Part shown: in pieces, positions 17,664-26,472 of the stretch
Layout: each line of letters starts with the position of its first letter
How positions within the stretch are numbered: position 1 is the stretch's first letter
Assembly: GCA_002748835.1 (NCBI GenBank)
Contig: PDTL01000020.1
Span: 1-64,000, forward strand
Length of the DNA stretch: 64,000 nucleotides
DNA from: Deltaproteobacteria bacterium
GTDB lineage: Bacteria > Desulfobacterota > Desulfobacteria > Desulfobacterales > GCA-2748835
Direction: 5' to 3'
Notes under the pieces: generated by a model
Database searches by the model: none
What the model saw: the letters and a program-made list of their open reading frames with translations, nothing else
Told to the model about the DNA's origin: nothing
Program-made: the position numbers and the translations under genes

Positions 17664-18221
17664 GTGACACAGAAAGAGCCAATTAAAATCAAGAAATACG
17701 CGAATCGCAGGCTTTATGATACCCGGCAGAGCCGTTACATCACCCTTGCAGAGCTTTCTGACATGATTCGGGAAGGAAAACAGGTGGAGGTGTATGACTC
17801 GAATACACAGGAGGATGTGACGGCCTTTATTCTCACCCAGGTGATTCTCGAAGAGGCAAAGAACAAAAAAGCCTTGCTGCCGTCGCCGCTGCTTCACCTG
17901 ATCATTCGGTACGGCGACAATCTCCTGGTGGAGTTTTTTGACAAGTATCTGCTGCAGACCATTTATACCTACGTCTCCCAGAAAGCGGCATTTGACGAAC
18001 AGTTCATGCGCATGCTTTCCATGGGAACGGACTGGTCTGAAATGACCCGCCGGACCATGAGTGGGATGCCGTCCTTCAAGCCGTTTATGGACCTGTTTGC
18101 CGGCGGCGCGTTTGATACCCATCCGGCGGCCGGTAAAAAAACGGGGCCGGATGGGGATTCAGATACACGAATGGGAGTTACAAACATAGGAAAAACGCAA
18201 GATGACGGCAATAGGAGATGA
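17664..18221 (+). CDS. phaR: Polyhydroxyalkanoate synthesis regulator PhaR
   Basis: The 185-residue protein opens with the PHB/PHA accumulation regulator DNA-binding domain, IKKYANRRLYDTRQSRYITL (residues 7-26), then EVYDSNTQEDVTAFILTQVI, the companion PHB accumulation region. The tail is low complexity. PhaR proteins repress phasin and PHA genes until granules form. No PHA synthase is in this window, so the target is unknown. It uses a GTG start; the ATG two bases earlier is out of frame and stops at once. Confidence 0.85.
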   Translation: MTQKEPIKIKKYANRRLYDTRQSRYITLAELSDMIREGKQVEVYDSNTQEDVTAFILTQVILEEAKNKKALLPSPLLHLIIRYGDNLLVEFFDKYLLQTIYTYVSQKAAFDEQFMRMLSMGTDWSEMTRRTMSGMPSFKPFMDLFAGGAFDTHPAAGKKTGPDGDSDTRMGVTNIGKTQDDGNRR

Positions 18222-18337
18222 AACATCCACGTATAATTTCCGTATAGATATTGTTGAAATTTACAATAAAGTCAAATAGATAAATTATTTAACATTTCAT
18301 TTTTTCTCTATTTTCATTTTCGCTCCCAGCGAGGACA

Positions 18338-19489
18338 TTAGAATTTATATGAAGTATAAATCCTAAAAATATTATCATCATTTTTTAATGTATTAAAATC
18401 TGCACTTTCATACATCATTTTGGCTGAAAAATTTTTAGTAAAGGAATATTGTGCAAAACCACCAAATGCATCAATTTGACTATACGGAAGTGAGAGATCA
18501 TCTGTATGCACTTCACCATAATAGCCCACTAGTGTAACACCTGCTAACTTTGTACCGATAATACCAACTATCGTATTTGTCTCTTTGGTATAAGTTACAC
18601 TTCCCCCGTGTAATGGTAACGCTGTAAATGATGGATCCGCACCTGAACCAACACCACAATAAAGCGCGCCATCATCATCTGTCGTTGAGTAAAGTCCTGT
18701 CAAATTAACGATTCCGATATTCCCGCTAACTTTAAATCCATATAGTTTACCATCTACATTTCCATTTGATGTATCTAGGTATTGAGCGGCGACAGTAAAC
18801 CCTTTAAGAGCATAGCCAACCTCCAAATATGCTGCGTCTTTATCACTGTTTGCCGCGATACTATTTACATCTAAATATTGTGCTTTTAATGTAAGATTTT
18901 CAATTGAACGATTTTCTGCATGAATAGTCCATGCCCCATCTTCGAAGTGGTTAAAGTTTCCTGGATTTCCGTTTCCATCTGTTCTGTCTTGATACTTATC
19001 GATATAAGCCAAAGTTAAAATAGTATCAGGGATATCTTTACTTATAATAGTAACACCTTCAAAAGATTGCTTAATCATTCTGGAATCAGAACCTGCCATT
19101 AAATTTGTAGCAATATATTGTCTTCCAGCTTTTATACTCGTATTTGCCAACGTGTATTGTAAGTAAGATTCAGACATTACTGCCCCAGCGGCATCCATTG
19201 TGGCTACAAAATTATTTTCATTTTTAATATCAATATGTTCGACATGAGAAGCTTGAAACGTTACGCCCGCATTAAAACCATAATAGTTTTCTGTAACCCA
19301 ATTTAAGTTGCCGCCAAAGACAAAGATACTATCATTTTCCTTATCCAAAAAAGGTTCTATATTAAAGTACTGTGCCTTAATTTCACCTTTTATTTTTGAA
19401 TTGGCAAAAGCGTTTTCTAAAGTATCTGCATATAATAGGGTGCTAAAAGCTAAATATACAGCTAAACTCAATTTTATAATTTTTTTCAT
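18338..19489 (-). CDS. Outer-membrane porin of Campylobacterota (OprD-like) type, apparently acquired
   Basis: The 383-residue protein starts with a clear signal peptide (MKKIIKLSLAVYLAFSTLLYA, cut before DTLENAF). It then shows alternating beta strands and ends in aromatic YKF, the outer-membrane barrel signature. SYLQYTLANTSIKAGRQYIATNLMAGSDSRM matches, from memory, the OprD-like porins of Sulfurimonas, Arcobacter and relatives. Codon use (many AAA, ATA, TTA, AAT) is strikingly AT-rich against GC-rich neighbours. It has its own promoter with a consensus -35 and an AAAGAG site. No transposase is nearby. The substrate is unknown. Confidence 0.8.
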   Translation of the reverse strand: MKKIIKLSLAVYLAFSTLLYADTLENAFANSKIKGEIKAQYFNIEPFLDKENDSIFVFGGNLNWVTENYYGFNAGVTFQASHVEHIDIKNENNFVATMDAAGAVMSESYLQYTLANTSIKAGRQYIATNLMAGSDSRMIKQSFEGVTIISKDIPDTILTLAYIDKYQDRTDGNGNPGNFNHFEDGAWTIHAENRSIENLTLKAQYLDVNSIAANSDKDAAYLEVGYALKGFTVAAQYLDTSNGNVDGKLYGFKVSGNIGIVNLTGLYSTTDDDGALYCGVGSGADPSFTALPLHGGSVTYTKETNTIVGIIGTKLAGVTLVGYYGEVHTDDLSLPYSQIDAFGGFAQYSFTKNFSAKMMYESADFNTLKNDDNIFRIYTSYKF

Positions 19490-19554
19490 ATTCTCTTTCC
19501 CTCATTAGATTTTGAAAAAATGGATATGGAGAAAACCTTTTTTTTGTTTAGCAA

Positions 19555-19583
19555 AGTATGACAAATCATAAAAAGCTTGTCAA
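19555..19583 (-). promoter_or_regulatory. Promoter of the acquired porin gene
   Basis: On the minus strand: TTGACA (19578-19583), a 17-base spacer and CATACT (19555-19560), about 65 bases before the ATG. The -35 hexamer is perfect and the spacing ideal. Confidence 0.65.
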
Positions 19584-19588
19584 GGACC

Positions 19589-19780
19589 TTAAGCATGACT
19601 TTGTCCAGGCACAACTATGACATGTTGTTTCTGTGCCCCGGATGGGGTTTTCGGTGTTACAAGTTTATATCTTTTTCCTTGGTACGTTACTTGGTCAGGC
19701 AATTGGGCACTGTTTTTAGTAGGGTGGATTTGGGATTTTGAAAAGCAGGATTGTTTTCGGTCAGGACATTTGATAAACAA
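19589..19780 (-). pseudogene. Possible gene remnant beside the porin
   Basis: A 63-codon minus-strand frame whose second half looks like real protein (LPDQVTYQGKRYKLVTPK, then a polar end GQSHA). It stops five bases before the porin -35 box. The first 25 residues look random, and no ribosome-binding site is seen. It may be the 3' end of a gene truncated when the porin segment arrived, or chance. I do not recognise a family. Confidence 0.25.
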
Positions 19781-19801
19781 CGCTCGTTACTGGAGAGAAA
19801 A

Positions 19802-20758
19802 ATGGGACGATATTCAGAAGCCGACCTGACAGGCGTACGGACATATTCCGCGGCGGACCGGCCGTCGAAGGTACAGACGTTTTTTGAAGCAAAACCCCTG
19901 CACGCGGGGATGGCGGTCTCGGCCTTCCTTGATGCCCTGCCGGATATCCTCAGGGCTAAAGACTTAAAAACGGTTGCCGCCGCCATTGTCCGGGCACGTC
20001 AGGATAACAAACCGGTGATTGTCATGATCGGCGGTCATGTGATCAAGGCGGGCTGTTCGCCGGTGCTGGCCGGACTGATGGACGCCGGGTTTGTCACGCA
20101 TCTAGCATCCAACGGGGCGGCCGCCATTCATGATGCGGAGCTGGCCCTGTTCGGACACACCTCCGAGGATGTGGGTGCCCAGTTGGAAGACGGTTCCTTT
20201 GGCATGGCCGCTGATACGGCCGAACTGGTGAATCGCGCGGCCGGGACAGCCGCCCGGCAGAGCGACGGGTTTGGGGAAACCGTGGGCCGGTTGCTCGTCG
20301 AAGCGGATCCGCCCCATCTGCAGCGGGCCCTGATCGGATGCGCCTATCAGAACGGCATTCCCTACACCCTTCACGTGGCCATGGGAACCGACATCGTTCA
20401 CCAGCATCCCACAGCAGACGGGGCTGCCATTGGCGAGGCCTCGCATCGGGATTTCCGGATTCTGGCCGCGTCCGTGAGCCATCTCACCGGCGGCGGGGTG
20501 GTGCTGAATCTGGGGAGCGCGGTGATCCTGCCAGAAGTTTTCTTAAAAGCCCTGAGTGTCGCCCGTAATCTGAAACCGGGGATAACCGGTTTTACCACCG
20601 TGAACATGGACATGATCCAACACTATCGGCCGTCGGTGAATGTGGTCCAGCGGCCGGTCATGACCGGTGGCGCGGGCTACGCCATTACCGGTCATCACGA
20701 GATCATGATCCCCCTCTTGGCGGCAGCTGTGTATGAAATTGCCGCTCGAACATCCTAA
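19802..20758 (+). CDS. Uncharacterised protein of the ADP-heptose gene cluster
   Basis: A 318-residue protein without signal peptide or membrane segment. Conserved-looking stretches are VIVMIGGHVIKAGCSPVL (near residue 73), LASNGAAAIHDAELAL (101), TSEDVGAQLEDGSFGMA (121), MGTDIVHQHP (199) and HLTGGGVVLNLGSAVILPE (230). The glycine-rich pattern suggests a nucleotide-binding fold, perhaps distantly like deoxyhypusine synthase; I could not check that. Similar proteins accompany heptose genes in Geobacter and relatives, as far as I recall. GGAG lies 7 bases before this ATG. gmhA starts 15 bases after the stop, which ties it to LPS heptose supply. Confidence 0.7.
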   Translation: MGRYSEADLTGVRTYSAADRPSKVQTFFEAKPLHAGMAVSAFLDALPDILRAKDLKTVAAAIVRARQDNKPVIVMIGGHVIKAGCSPVLAGLMDAGFVTHLASNGAAAIHDAELALFGHTSEDVGAQLEDGSFGMAADTAELVNRAAGTAARQSDGFGETVGRLLVEADPPHLQRALIGCAYQNGIPYTLHVAMGTDIVHQHPTADGAAIGEASHRDFRILAASVSHLTGGGVVLNLGSAVILPEVFLKALSVARNLKPGITGFTTVNMDMIQHYRPSVNVVQRPVMTGGAGYAITGHHEIMIPLLAAAVYEIAARTS

Positions 20759-20773
20759 CTAAAGGCACAGCCA

Positions 20774-21355
20774 TTGTCATCTATGTTTAATGAAATCTGC
20801 ACAGAACACGCCCGGCTCCTCGACCAGGTGCGCGCCATGGAGCCCCTGCTCACAACGGTGGGAAAACGACTCGCTGAAACGGTTCTCAGCGGGCGAAAAC
20901 TCCTGATCTGCGGCAACGGCGGATCTGCCGCTGATGCTCAGCACTTTGCCGCCGAGGTGATCGGCCGGTTTGAAACGGATCGTCCGGCCTTTCCGGCCAT
21001 TGCCCTGACCACGGATACCTCGGTGATGACGGCCGTGGCAAATGACGATGCCTTTGAGCAGGTCTTTGCCCGCCAGGTGGCCGGGCTGGGGTGCCGGGCG
21101 GATGGGCTGATCGCCATTTCCACCTCGGGAAATTCCCCCAATGCGAATGCCGCTCTGATGCAGGCAAAAGAAACGGGGTTGATAACGGTGGCGCTTTTGG
21201 GAAAGGATGGCGGTATCATGGCAAAAAACGCCGATTATCCGGTGATCGTCCCCGGCCGGGTGACGGCGCGGATTCAGGAAATGCATATCCTGATCCTTCA
21301 TTACTGGGCCGGCATGATTGAAACGGCGATCTGCCGGGAAACGGAGGCCATCTGA
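20774..21355 (+). CDS. gmhA: Sedoheptulose-7-phosphate isomerase
   Basis: Converts sedoheptulose 7-phosphate to D-glycero-D-manno-heptose 7-phosphate, the first step of ADP-heptose synthesis for LPS core. The 193-residue SIS-domain protein has ICGNGGSAADAQHFAAE near residue 42, ALTTDTSVMTAVAND near 76, ISTSGNSPN near 115 and a C-terminal ILHYWAGMIE. A TTG start (20774) is favoured because AAAGG lies 8 bases upstream; the ATG three codons later is too far from it. Its stop overlaps the hldE start by one base (TGATG). Confidence 0.95.
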   Translation: MSSMFNEICTEHARLLDQVRAMEPLLTTVGKRLAETVLSGRKLLICGNGGSAADAQHFAAEVIGRFETDRPAFPAIALTTDTSVMTAVANDDAFEQVFARQVAGLGCRADGLIAISTSGNSPNANAALMQAKETGLITVALLGKDGGIMAKNADYPVIVPGRVTARIQEMHILILHYWAGMIETAICRETEAI

Positions 21356-22815
21356 TGCGTCATCTTCCGGATTTCAGCCAGGCAAAACTGCTGGTGATGG
21401 GTGATGTTATGCTTGATCGCTATGTGTGGGGAACGGTAAACCGGATCTCCCCGGAAGCACCGGTGCCGGTGGTGCGGACACAAGAGACCACGGACGTACT
21501 CGGCGGTGCCGGCAATGTGGCCGCCAACCTGTCCAGTCTGGGCTGTCAGGTCCAGCTTTTGGGGATCTGCGGGACAGATGAGCCCGCTGATCGATTGTAC
21601 CATCTGTTTGATGAAAAAGGGGTGGACGGCCATCTGGAAGTGGCGGATGATCGGCCCACCATCACGAAAACACGGATCATGTCCCAGGGACAGCAGCTGT
21701 TCCGGCTGGACAAAGAGTGCGACCACCCCATACCGGAAACAGCCGGTGACCGGCTGATGGAGGCATTTGAAAAGCGGCTTGTGGATGCCGATGGGGTGAT
21801 ACTGTCCGATTACGGAAAAGGGGTGTTTGGGCGCAGTGGATTCACTGAAGCCGTAATCGAAAAATGCCGAAAGGCGGGTGTCCCGGTGTGTGTGGACCCC
21901 AAGGGGACGGATTGGGAGCGGTACTGCTACGCAACGGCCATTACGCCGAATACGGCTGAGTTTGAAGCCGTTGCCGGCGCAGGTCTTGACCGGGTCCCGT
22001 CTGAAATGAGCAACGCGGCGAAAACCCTGTGCCGGAAATTCTCTCTGGATGCCTTGCTGGTGACCCGGGGCGGTAAGGGCATGTGCCTGGTGACAGGTGA
22101 GCGGCCTCCGTATTTTATCCCATCCCGGGCGCGAGAGGTTTTTGATGTTTCCGGTGCAGGCGATACGGTCATTGCCGTGTTTGCCGCCGGTCTGGCGCTC
22201 AGAATCCCCTTTGCTGTCGCTGCCGATCTGGCAAACCGGGCAGCCGGAATTGTGGTGGGCCAGCTGGGAACCCGGCCGGTAAACCTCGACGCGCTTGCCG
22301 CCGATTATGCTTACGGAGATCCGGATGACGGTGTGGGACGTCAGGACAAAATCCTGTCCCGCGATGCGGCTGCCTGTCAGGTGGTCGAATGGCAGGATCG
22401 ACGGTTCAAGGTGGTTTTTACCAATGGCTGCTTTGATCTGCTGCATCCGGGGCATATCCAGCTCCTCGAACAGGCGCGTGCCCAGGGAGACTGCCTGGTG
22501 GTGGGACTGAACTCGGATGCATCCGTGAGACGGCTCAAAGGCCCTGCGCGGCCCATTCTCACCGAACGGGATCGGTCTGCCGTATTGAGTGCGCTTGCCT
22601 GTGTGGACGCGGTGGTGATTTTTGAACAAGACACCCCCCTGGAATTGATCGGCGCCCTGAAGCCGGATATCCTGGTCAAAGGATCGGATTACGCCCTGCA
22701 TGAAATCGTTGGCCGCGATGTGGTCGAAGCCTATGGCGGCGAGGTGCGGCGGGTTCAGATTCTGGACGGCTATTCGACCACACGGATAGCAGACCAGTTG
22801 AGCCGGCGCGAATAA
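21355..22815 (+). CDS. hldE: Bifunctional heptose-7-phosphate kinase / heptose-1-phosphate adenylyltransferase
   Basis: Does two steps of ADP-heptose synthesis. Residues 1-320 are a PfkB-family kinase: GDVMLDRYVWG, GGAGNVAANL near residue 44, VDPKGTDWERY near 180 and DVSGAGDTVIA with the catalytic Asp near 262. Residues 345-486 are a cytidylyltransferase-like domain with FTNGCFDLLHPGHI (the HxGH site). The total length, 486, is typical. GGAGG lies just ahead of the ATG inside gmhA. A GmhB phosphatase is not in the window. Confidence 0.96.
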   Translation: MRHLPDFSQAKLLVMGDVMLDRYVWGTVNRISPEAPVPVVRTQETTDVLGGAGNVAANLSSLGCQVQLLGICGTDEPADRLYHLFDEKGVDGHLEVADDRPTITKTRIMSQGQQLFRLDKECDHPIPETAGDRLMEAFEKRLVDADGVILSDYGKGVFGRSGFTEAVIEKCRKAGVPVCVDPKGTDWERYCYATAITPNTAEFEAVAGAGLDRVPSEMSNAAKTLCRKFSLDALLVTRGGKGMCLVTGERPPYFIPSRAREVFDVSGAGDTVIAVFAAGLALRIPFAVAADLANRAAGIVVGQLGTRPVNLDALAADYAYGDPDDGVGRQDKILSRDAAACQVVEWQDRRFKVVFTNGCFDLLHPGHIQLLEQARAQGDCLVVGLNSDASVRRLKGPARPILTERDRSAVLSALACVDAVVIFEQDTPLELIGALKPDILVKGSDYALHEIVGRDVVEAYGGEVRRVQILDGYSTTRIADQLSRRE

Positions 22816-22822
22816 AAGCATC

Positions 22823-22852
22823 CATGCCACCGGCAGATCCGCCGGAGGCATG
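22823..22852 (-). terminator. Hairpin between convergent hldE and MMPL genes
   Basis: CATGCC (22823-22828) pairs with GGCATG (22847-22852), and CCGGC with GCCGG inside, with one A/A mismatch. On the minus strand it is followed loosely by TTTTATT. It probably ends one or both transcripts. Confidence 0.4.
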
Positions 22853-22859
22853 TTGCTGC

Positions 22860-25427
22860 TTATTTAAACGGTTTTACCAGAATGATCAGCTGAGGCAGCA
22901 GGGTGAGGGCTGCGAACAGGGCGATGAACATGGCCAGGCTGGTGAGCAGCCCAAAGTAGAGCGTGGGCATGAAGTTGGAAAGTGCCAGGATAGAAAACCC
23001 CATGATGATGGTCAGTGACGTATAGTACATGGCATGACCGATACTCTCGTGGCACCGGTGCATGGCAGCGCGGTAGTCCCTGTCTTTTGGAATTTCGCTT
23101 TTGAAACGATGGATATAATGGATGGTGTTGTCAACGGCAATGCCGACACTGATGGCAGCGATGGTGATGGTCATCATATCCAGCGGCAGCCCTGCCCAGC
23201 CCATGAATCCGAGAACAAAAAAGATGGCGAACAGGTTCGGAAAGATGGCGATGAGGGCCACTTTCAGGGACCGGAAGAGAATGAGAAACATGATCATGAG
23301 AGCGAGCACCACAAAACCCAAGGTAAGGATCTGGGACTGGTAGAGGCTCTGGAGCATGTTGTTGTATAGGACCATCATGCCGGCCAGCTTGTATTGGCCG
23401 GGTTTCAGACCGATTTTCGTCTCCAGCTCGGTTTTGACCTGGTTGAGAAAGGCGTTGCGGCGCAGACTTTTTTCTGAATCCACGATCCGGACGGAAAACC
23501 GTGCTTCGTCGTTTGCGATGGAGACATAAGGCGTCAGCACCAGGTTTTTGAACGCGTCAGGAATCGCTTCGTAGATCAGGGCCAGCTGGAAGGTATCCAG
23601 GGGGGTTCCTTCATTGAAGGTTTCCGCAATGGCCAGCATGGTGCCTAAGGAAAGCACTTTTCCGGTGGCGCTGAGGGATTCTAAGTAATCGTGAACATTT
23701 CGGATGATCTCCATTTTATCGGAGGTGAACCAGTATTTTTCGTCATCCTCTGCGGTTTGAAATTCATTGAAATCATCGAATTCAGCAAATCCATCCTCAA
23801 GGTCATCGTCAGCGGCTGCTGGATCAGAGGGTACCGTATCGGTCCGGGATGAAACGGCGGGCTGTGCGGTTTTTGTTTCTCCGGGTGTCTGGATGCCGTC
23901 CGGGGAAAAGGAGACGATGACATCCAGGGGGGTGGTGCCGCCCAGTTCCCGGTCGATCACCCGCATGCCTTGATAGATTTCCGTTGATTCCTTGAAATAA
24001 TCGATAAAACAATTTTCAACCTCGAGCCGCTTCACACCGATGATGCTGATGATAAAAACGACCGCGCACACGATGACCACCTGATTTCCAAACCGGTCGG
24101 TAAACCGGGCAAGAATGCCGGTGAGGGAGATCCGGGAACCACCGCCGCCGCTGCCAGCCTGTTTTCCGATGATGAGCAGCAGGGTGGGGAAGAGGGTGAA
24201 GACGATGAAAAACGATACCGTGATACCGGCGATCATCATCCAGCCGAAATTGATGATCGGCAGAATGTTTGAAAAGACCAGGGAACCGAATCCGGCGAGG
24301 GTGGTGAGCACGGCATATAAACATGGCTTTACCATGAACCGAACCGTCCGGAGAATGAGATCCCGCTGGTCTGCGTTTGGCGTCTCGCGGAGCAGTTCCC
24401 GGTACCGGACCACGAGATGGATGGTCAGGGCCATGGTGATGATGAGCTGCAGGGAGATGAAATTCGACGAGATCACCGTGACTTCCCACCCGGTGAGTCC
24501 GAGAATGCCCATCATGGCAATGGCTGCGGAAAAACAGCAGATCAGGGGGAGGACCACCCATCGCACGCGTCTGAAAATGAGCGACAGGGTGAGAATGAGA
24601 AACAGCAGCACACCGATGCCGAAAATGTTAAGATCGCTTTTCACAAAGGTGATCATGTCATCTGCGATCATGGTGACGCCGCCGAGGAAAAGATCACCGT
24701 GTTCCCGGTACTGGTCCATGATGGCCCGGATGTCCGCGATGTCATTGTGGCGCTTTGCCCGGGCCTGATCCCGGTACTGATCAAATGCCATACTGACAGC
24801 GGCTAGCTCTGCTGCAGATGCGGCGGAAAAATCCCTCTGGTGGGAGGCATCCCGGAGGGTGTTTCGCCGGTTAAGCAGCTCCCGGTACCGGGTGTCTTCC
24901 GGAAAGACCACCTGGAGGGCCGTGGTTTTGAGGTCCGGGCTGACCAGGAGGTTGGGATACAGGGGGCTGTTTTTGAATTCGGCCTGGGCCAGGGTGATGT
25001 CTACATCTTCGGATTCCAGATTCCTTATATTTTGGGCAAGTTCGCTCAGGGGAACCGGCGGACTTTGCAGCAGGGGCACGTCGAGCATGGACGTGACCGA
25101 TGCGACCGACGGATGGGCGGCCAGCGCGTCTCGGAGCACCGCGAGTGCTTTTCGGGTTGTTTTTGAAAACAGATCCCCATCTTTCGGGGTAAAGGTGATA
25201 ATGAGATAATCCTGCTCTCCGTAACGCGCGACCACCTGGCGCAGATAGGCGAGATCCTGGTCGTTTTCGAGCACCAGGGTTTCAGCGGACGCGTCCAGTT
25301 TGAAGTGGGTTGCCTGATATCCGAGAACGATGAAAACCAGGGACAGTATCAGCAGACAGGTCTTGGGATATCCGAGAATAAAACGGTCATACCCGCGGGT
25401 GAGGGATGTCTCTAGAGAAGCGATCAT
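22860..25427 (-). CDS. MMPL/RND-family exporter (HpnN-like)
   Basis: An 855-residue inner-membrane protein with the duplicated RND plan: TM1 near residues 22-42, a large periplasmic loop, five TM segments about 265-430, then TM7 near 455, a second loop, and five TM segments about 700-850. GIAVDNTIHYIHRFKSEI is the typical MMPL motif. A very acidic insert (DDDLEDGFAEFDDFNEF) sits near residue 535 in the second loop. An MlaC-like gene lies directly upstream in the same direction. The pairing resembles the hopanoid-associated HpnN/HpnM and other lipid-transport sets, so lipid export is the likely job; hopanoid genes themselves are not seen. Confidence 0.82.
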   Translation of the reverse strand: MIASLETSLTRGYDRFILGYPKTCLLILSLVFIVLGYQATHFKLDASAETLVLENDQDLAYLRQVVARYGEQDYLIITFTPKDGDLFSKTTRKALAVLRDALAAHPSVASVTSMLDVPLLQSPPVPLSELAQNIRNLESEDVDITLAQAEFKNSPLYPNLLVSPDLKTTALQVVFPEDTRYRELLNRRNTLRDASHQRDFSAASAAELAAVSMAFDQYRDQARAKRHNDIADIRAIMDQYREHGDLFLGGVTMIADDMITFVKSDLNIFGIGVLLFLILTLSLIFRRVRWVVLPLICCFSAAIAMMGILGLTGWEVTVISSNFISLQLIITMALTIHLVVRYRELLRETPNADQRDLILRTVRFMVKPCLYAVLTTLAGFGSLVFSNILPIINFGWMMIAGITVSFFIVFTLFPTLLLIIGKQAGSGGGGSRISLTGILARFTDRFGNQVVIVCAVVFIISIIGVKRLEVENCFIDYFKESTEIYQGMRVIDRELGGTTPLDVIVSFSPDGIQTPGETKTAQPAVSSRTDTVPSDPAAADDDLEDGFAEFDDFNEFQTAEDDEKYWFTSDKMEIIRNVHDYLESLSATGKVLSLGTMLAIAETFNEGTPLDTFQLALIYEAIPDAFKNLVLTPYVSIANDEARFSVRIVDSEKSLRRNAFLNQVKTELETKIGLKPGQYKLAGMMVLYNNMLQSLYQSQILTLGFVVLALMIMFLILFRSLKVALIAIFPNLFAIFFVLGFMGWAGLPLDMMTITIAAISVGIAVDNTIHYIHRFKSEIPKDRDYRAAMHRCHESIGHAMYYTSLTIIMGFSILALSNFMPTLYFGLLTSLAMFIALFAALTLLPQLIILVKPFK

Positions 25428-25522
25428 GAGCCTTTGCCTTCAGTGGGCCAGATTTATACCTAAACGCCTCTCATTTCTGACGACAGGCGTTTGGATATCG
25501 GTCTGGTTCTGGTGGTTACGGG

Positions 25523-26152
25523 TCAGGAGGATGCCGGGTCGTTTTTTCCCGTACCTGAATCCGGAAGCGTATTCATTTTTTCAAGTAGTGTTTCGGGTGT
25601 ACCGTCTTTGAGAATCCCGTTAAACTGTTGACGGTAGGACTGAATAAGGCTGATGCCTTTAACTGACACATCATACACCCGCCATGTGTCTTTTTTCAGG
25701 TACATTTTGTAGATGATGGATACGTTTCCGTCCGGAGTGGTGATGGTGGTGGGCAGCACGACCTTTTTCCCGTTGGCTTCGATGGCGCCAAAGGAGACGG
25801 TTTCGTTGGTATAGCCTGCGATCTTATCAATATAAGCGGTTTTGAGGCGCGTCTCGAATTGGGTGAGAAATGTCTGGCGCTGGTCGTCGGAAAACCGCTT
25901 CCAGTTTGTTTTTCCTAAGGACAGCTTGCCCATGAGAGTGAAATCGAACAACGGGGCAACGGTCTGAATCACGTCCTCCACCCGTTTTTCTTCAGGCGTC
26001 TCCTTTTGACTCAGGATGCCAATGACCGTGTCAAAGGTATTTTGGAGCAGGGTCTGGGCAGGATGCAGTTTTTTTGTTTCAGCGGCACCCGGGGGGACAA
26101 CAACGCCGAAACATCCCAGAAAAACCAGCAGAATAACGATACCCCGTTTCAT
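25523..26152 (-). CDS. MlaC/Ttg2D-family periplasmic lipid-binding protein (HpnM-like)
   Basis: The 209-residue protein has a signal peptide (MKRGIVILLVFLGCFGVVVP, cut after about residue 24). The mature part follows the MlaC pattern: TVAPLFDFTLMGKLSLGK, FLTQFETRLKTAYIDKIAGY, and VSIIYKMYLKKDTWRVYDVSVKGISLIQSYRQQF. MlaC proteins carry phospholipids across the periplasm. The start has AAGGAG 8 bases upstream. The downstream gene is an MMPL exporter; no MlaA, B, D, E or F genes are here, so it probably serves that exporter. Confidence 0.88.
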   Translation of the reverse strand: MKRGIVILLVFLGCFGVVVPPGAAETKKLHPAQTLLQNTFDTVIGILSQKETPEEKRVEDVIQTVAPLFDFTLMGKLSLGKTNWKRFSDDQRQTFLTQFETRLKTAYIDKIAGYTNETVSFGAIEANGKKVVLPTTITTPDGNVSIIYKMYLKKDTWRVYDVSVKGISLIQSYRQQFNGILKDGTPETLLEKMNTLPDSGTGKNDPASS

Positions 26153-26472
26153 GGTAAACTCCTTATCTATCTCTAAAGTGGCCGTCAGCGTGATACAGAG
26201 AACGTCTGACGGTTCCCGGTTGTATGTCATATTTACTATTTCCAATTCAGGTCAAAATGTCAAATGCCAAATAGACAGATGGATTGAACGGTCGATAAGG
26301 TGGTCCGATAATTGGGAATGGCTGCGGTGAGCATCTGAATCTAACGGATTTTCTTGCATTTTATTAAGGTAATGTTAATATGGCCTGAACAATACGCAGT
26401 AGATGGGGATAGCGGCGCGGTCATGTATCGCTGTATATCTCTGGATTGTCAATAAAAATGGAATGATAAGAT
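26153..26472. other. Divergent intergenic region, nothing recognised
   Basis: 320 bases between the MlaC-like gene and the TPR gene. It must hold two promoters, but I see no convincing -35/-10 pair, hairpin or small gene. Confidence 0.5.
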
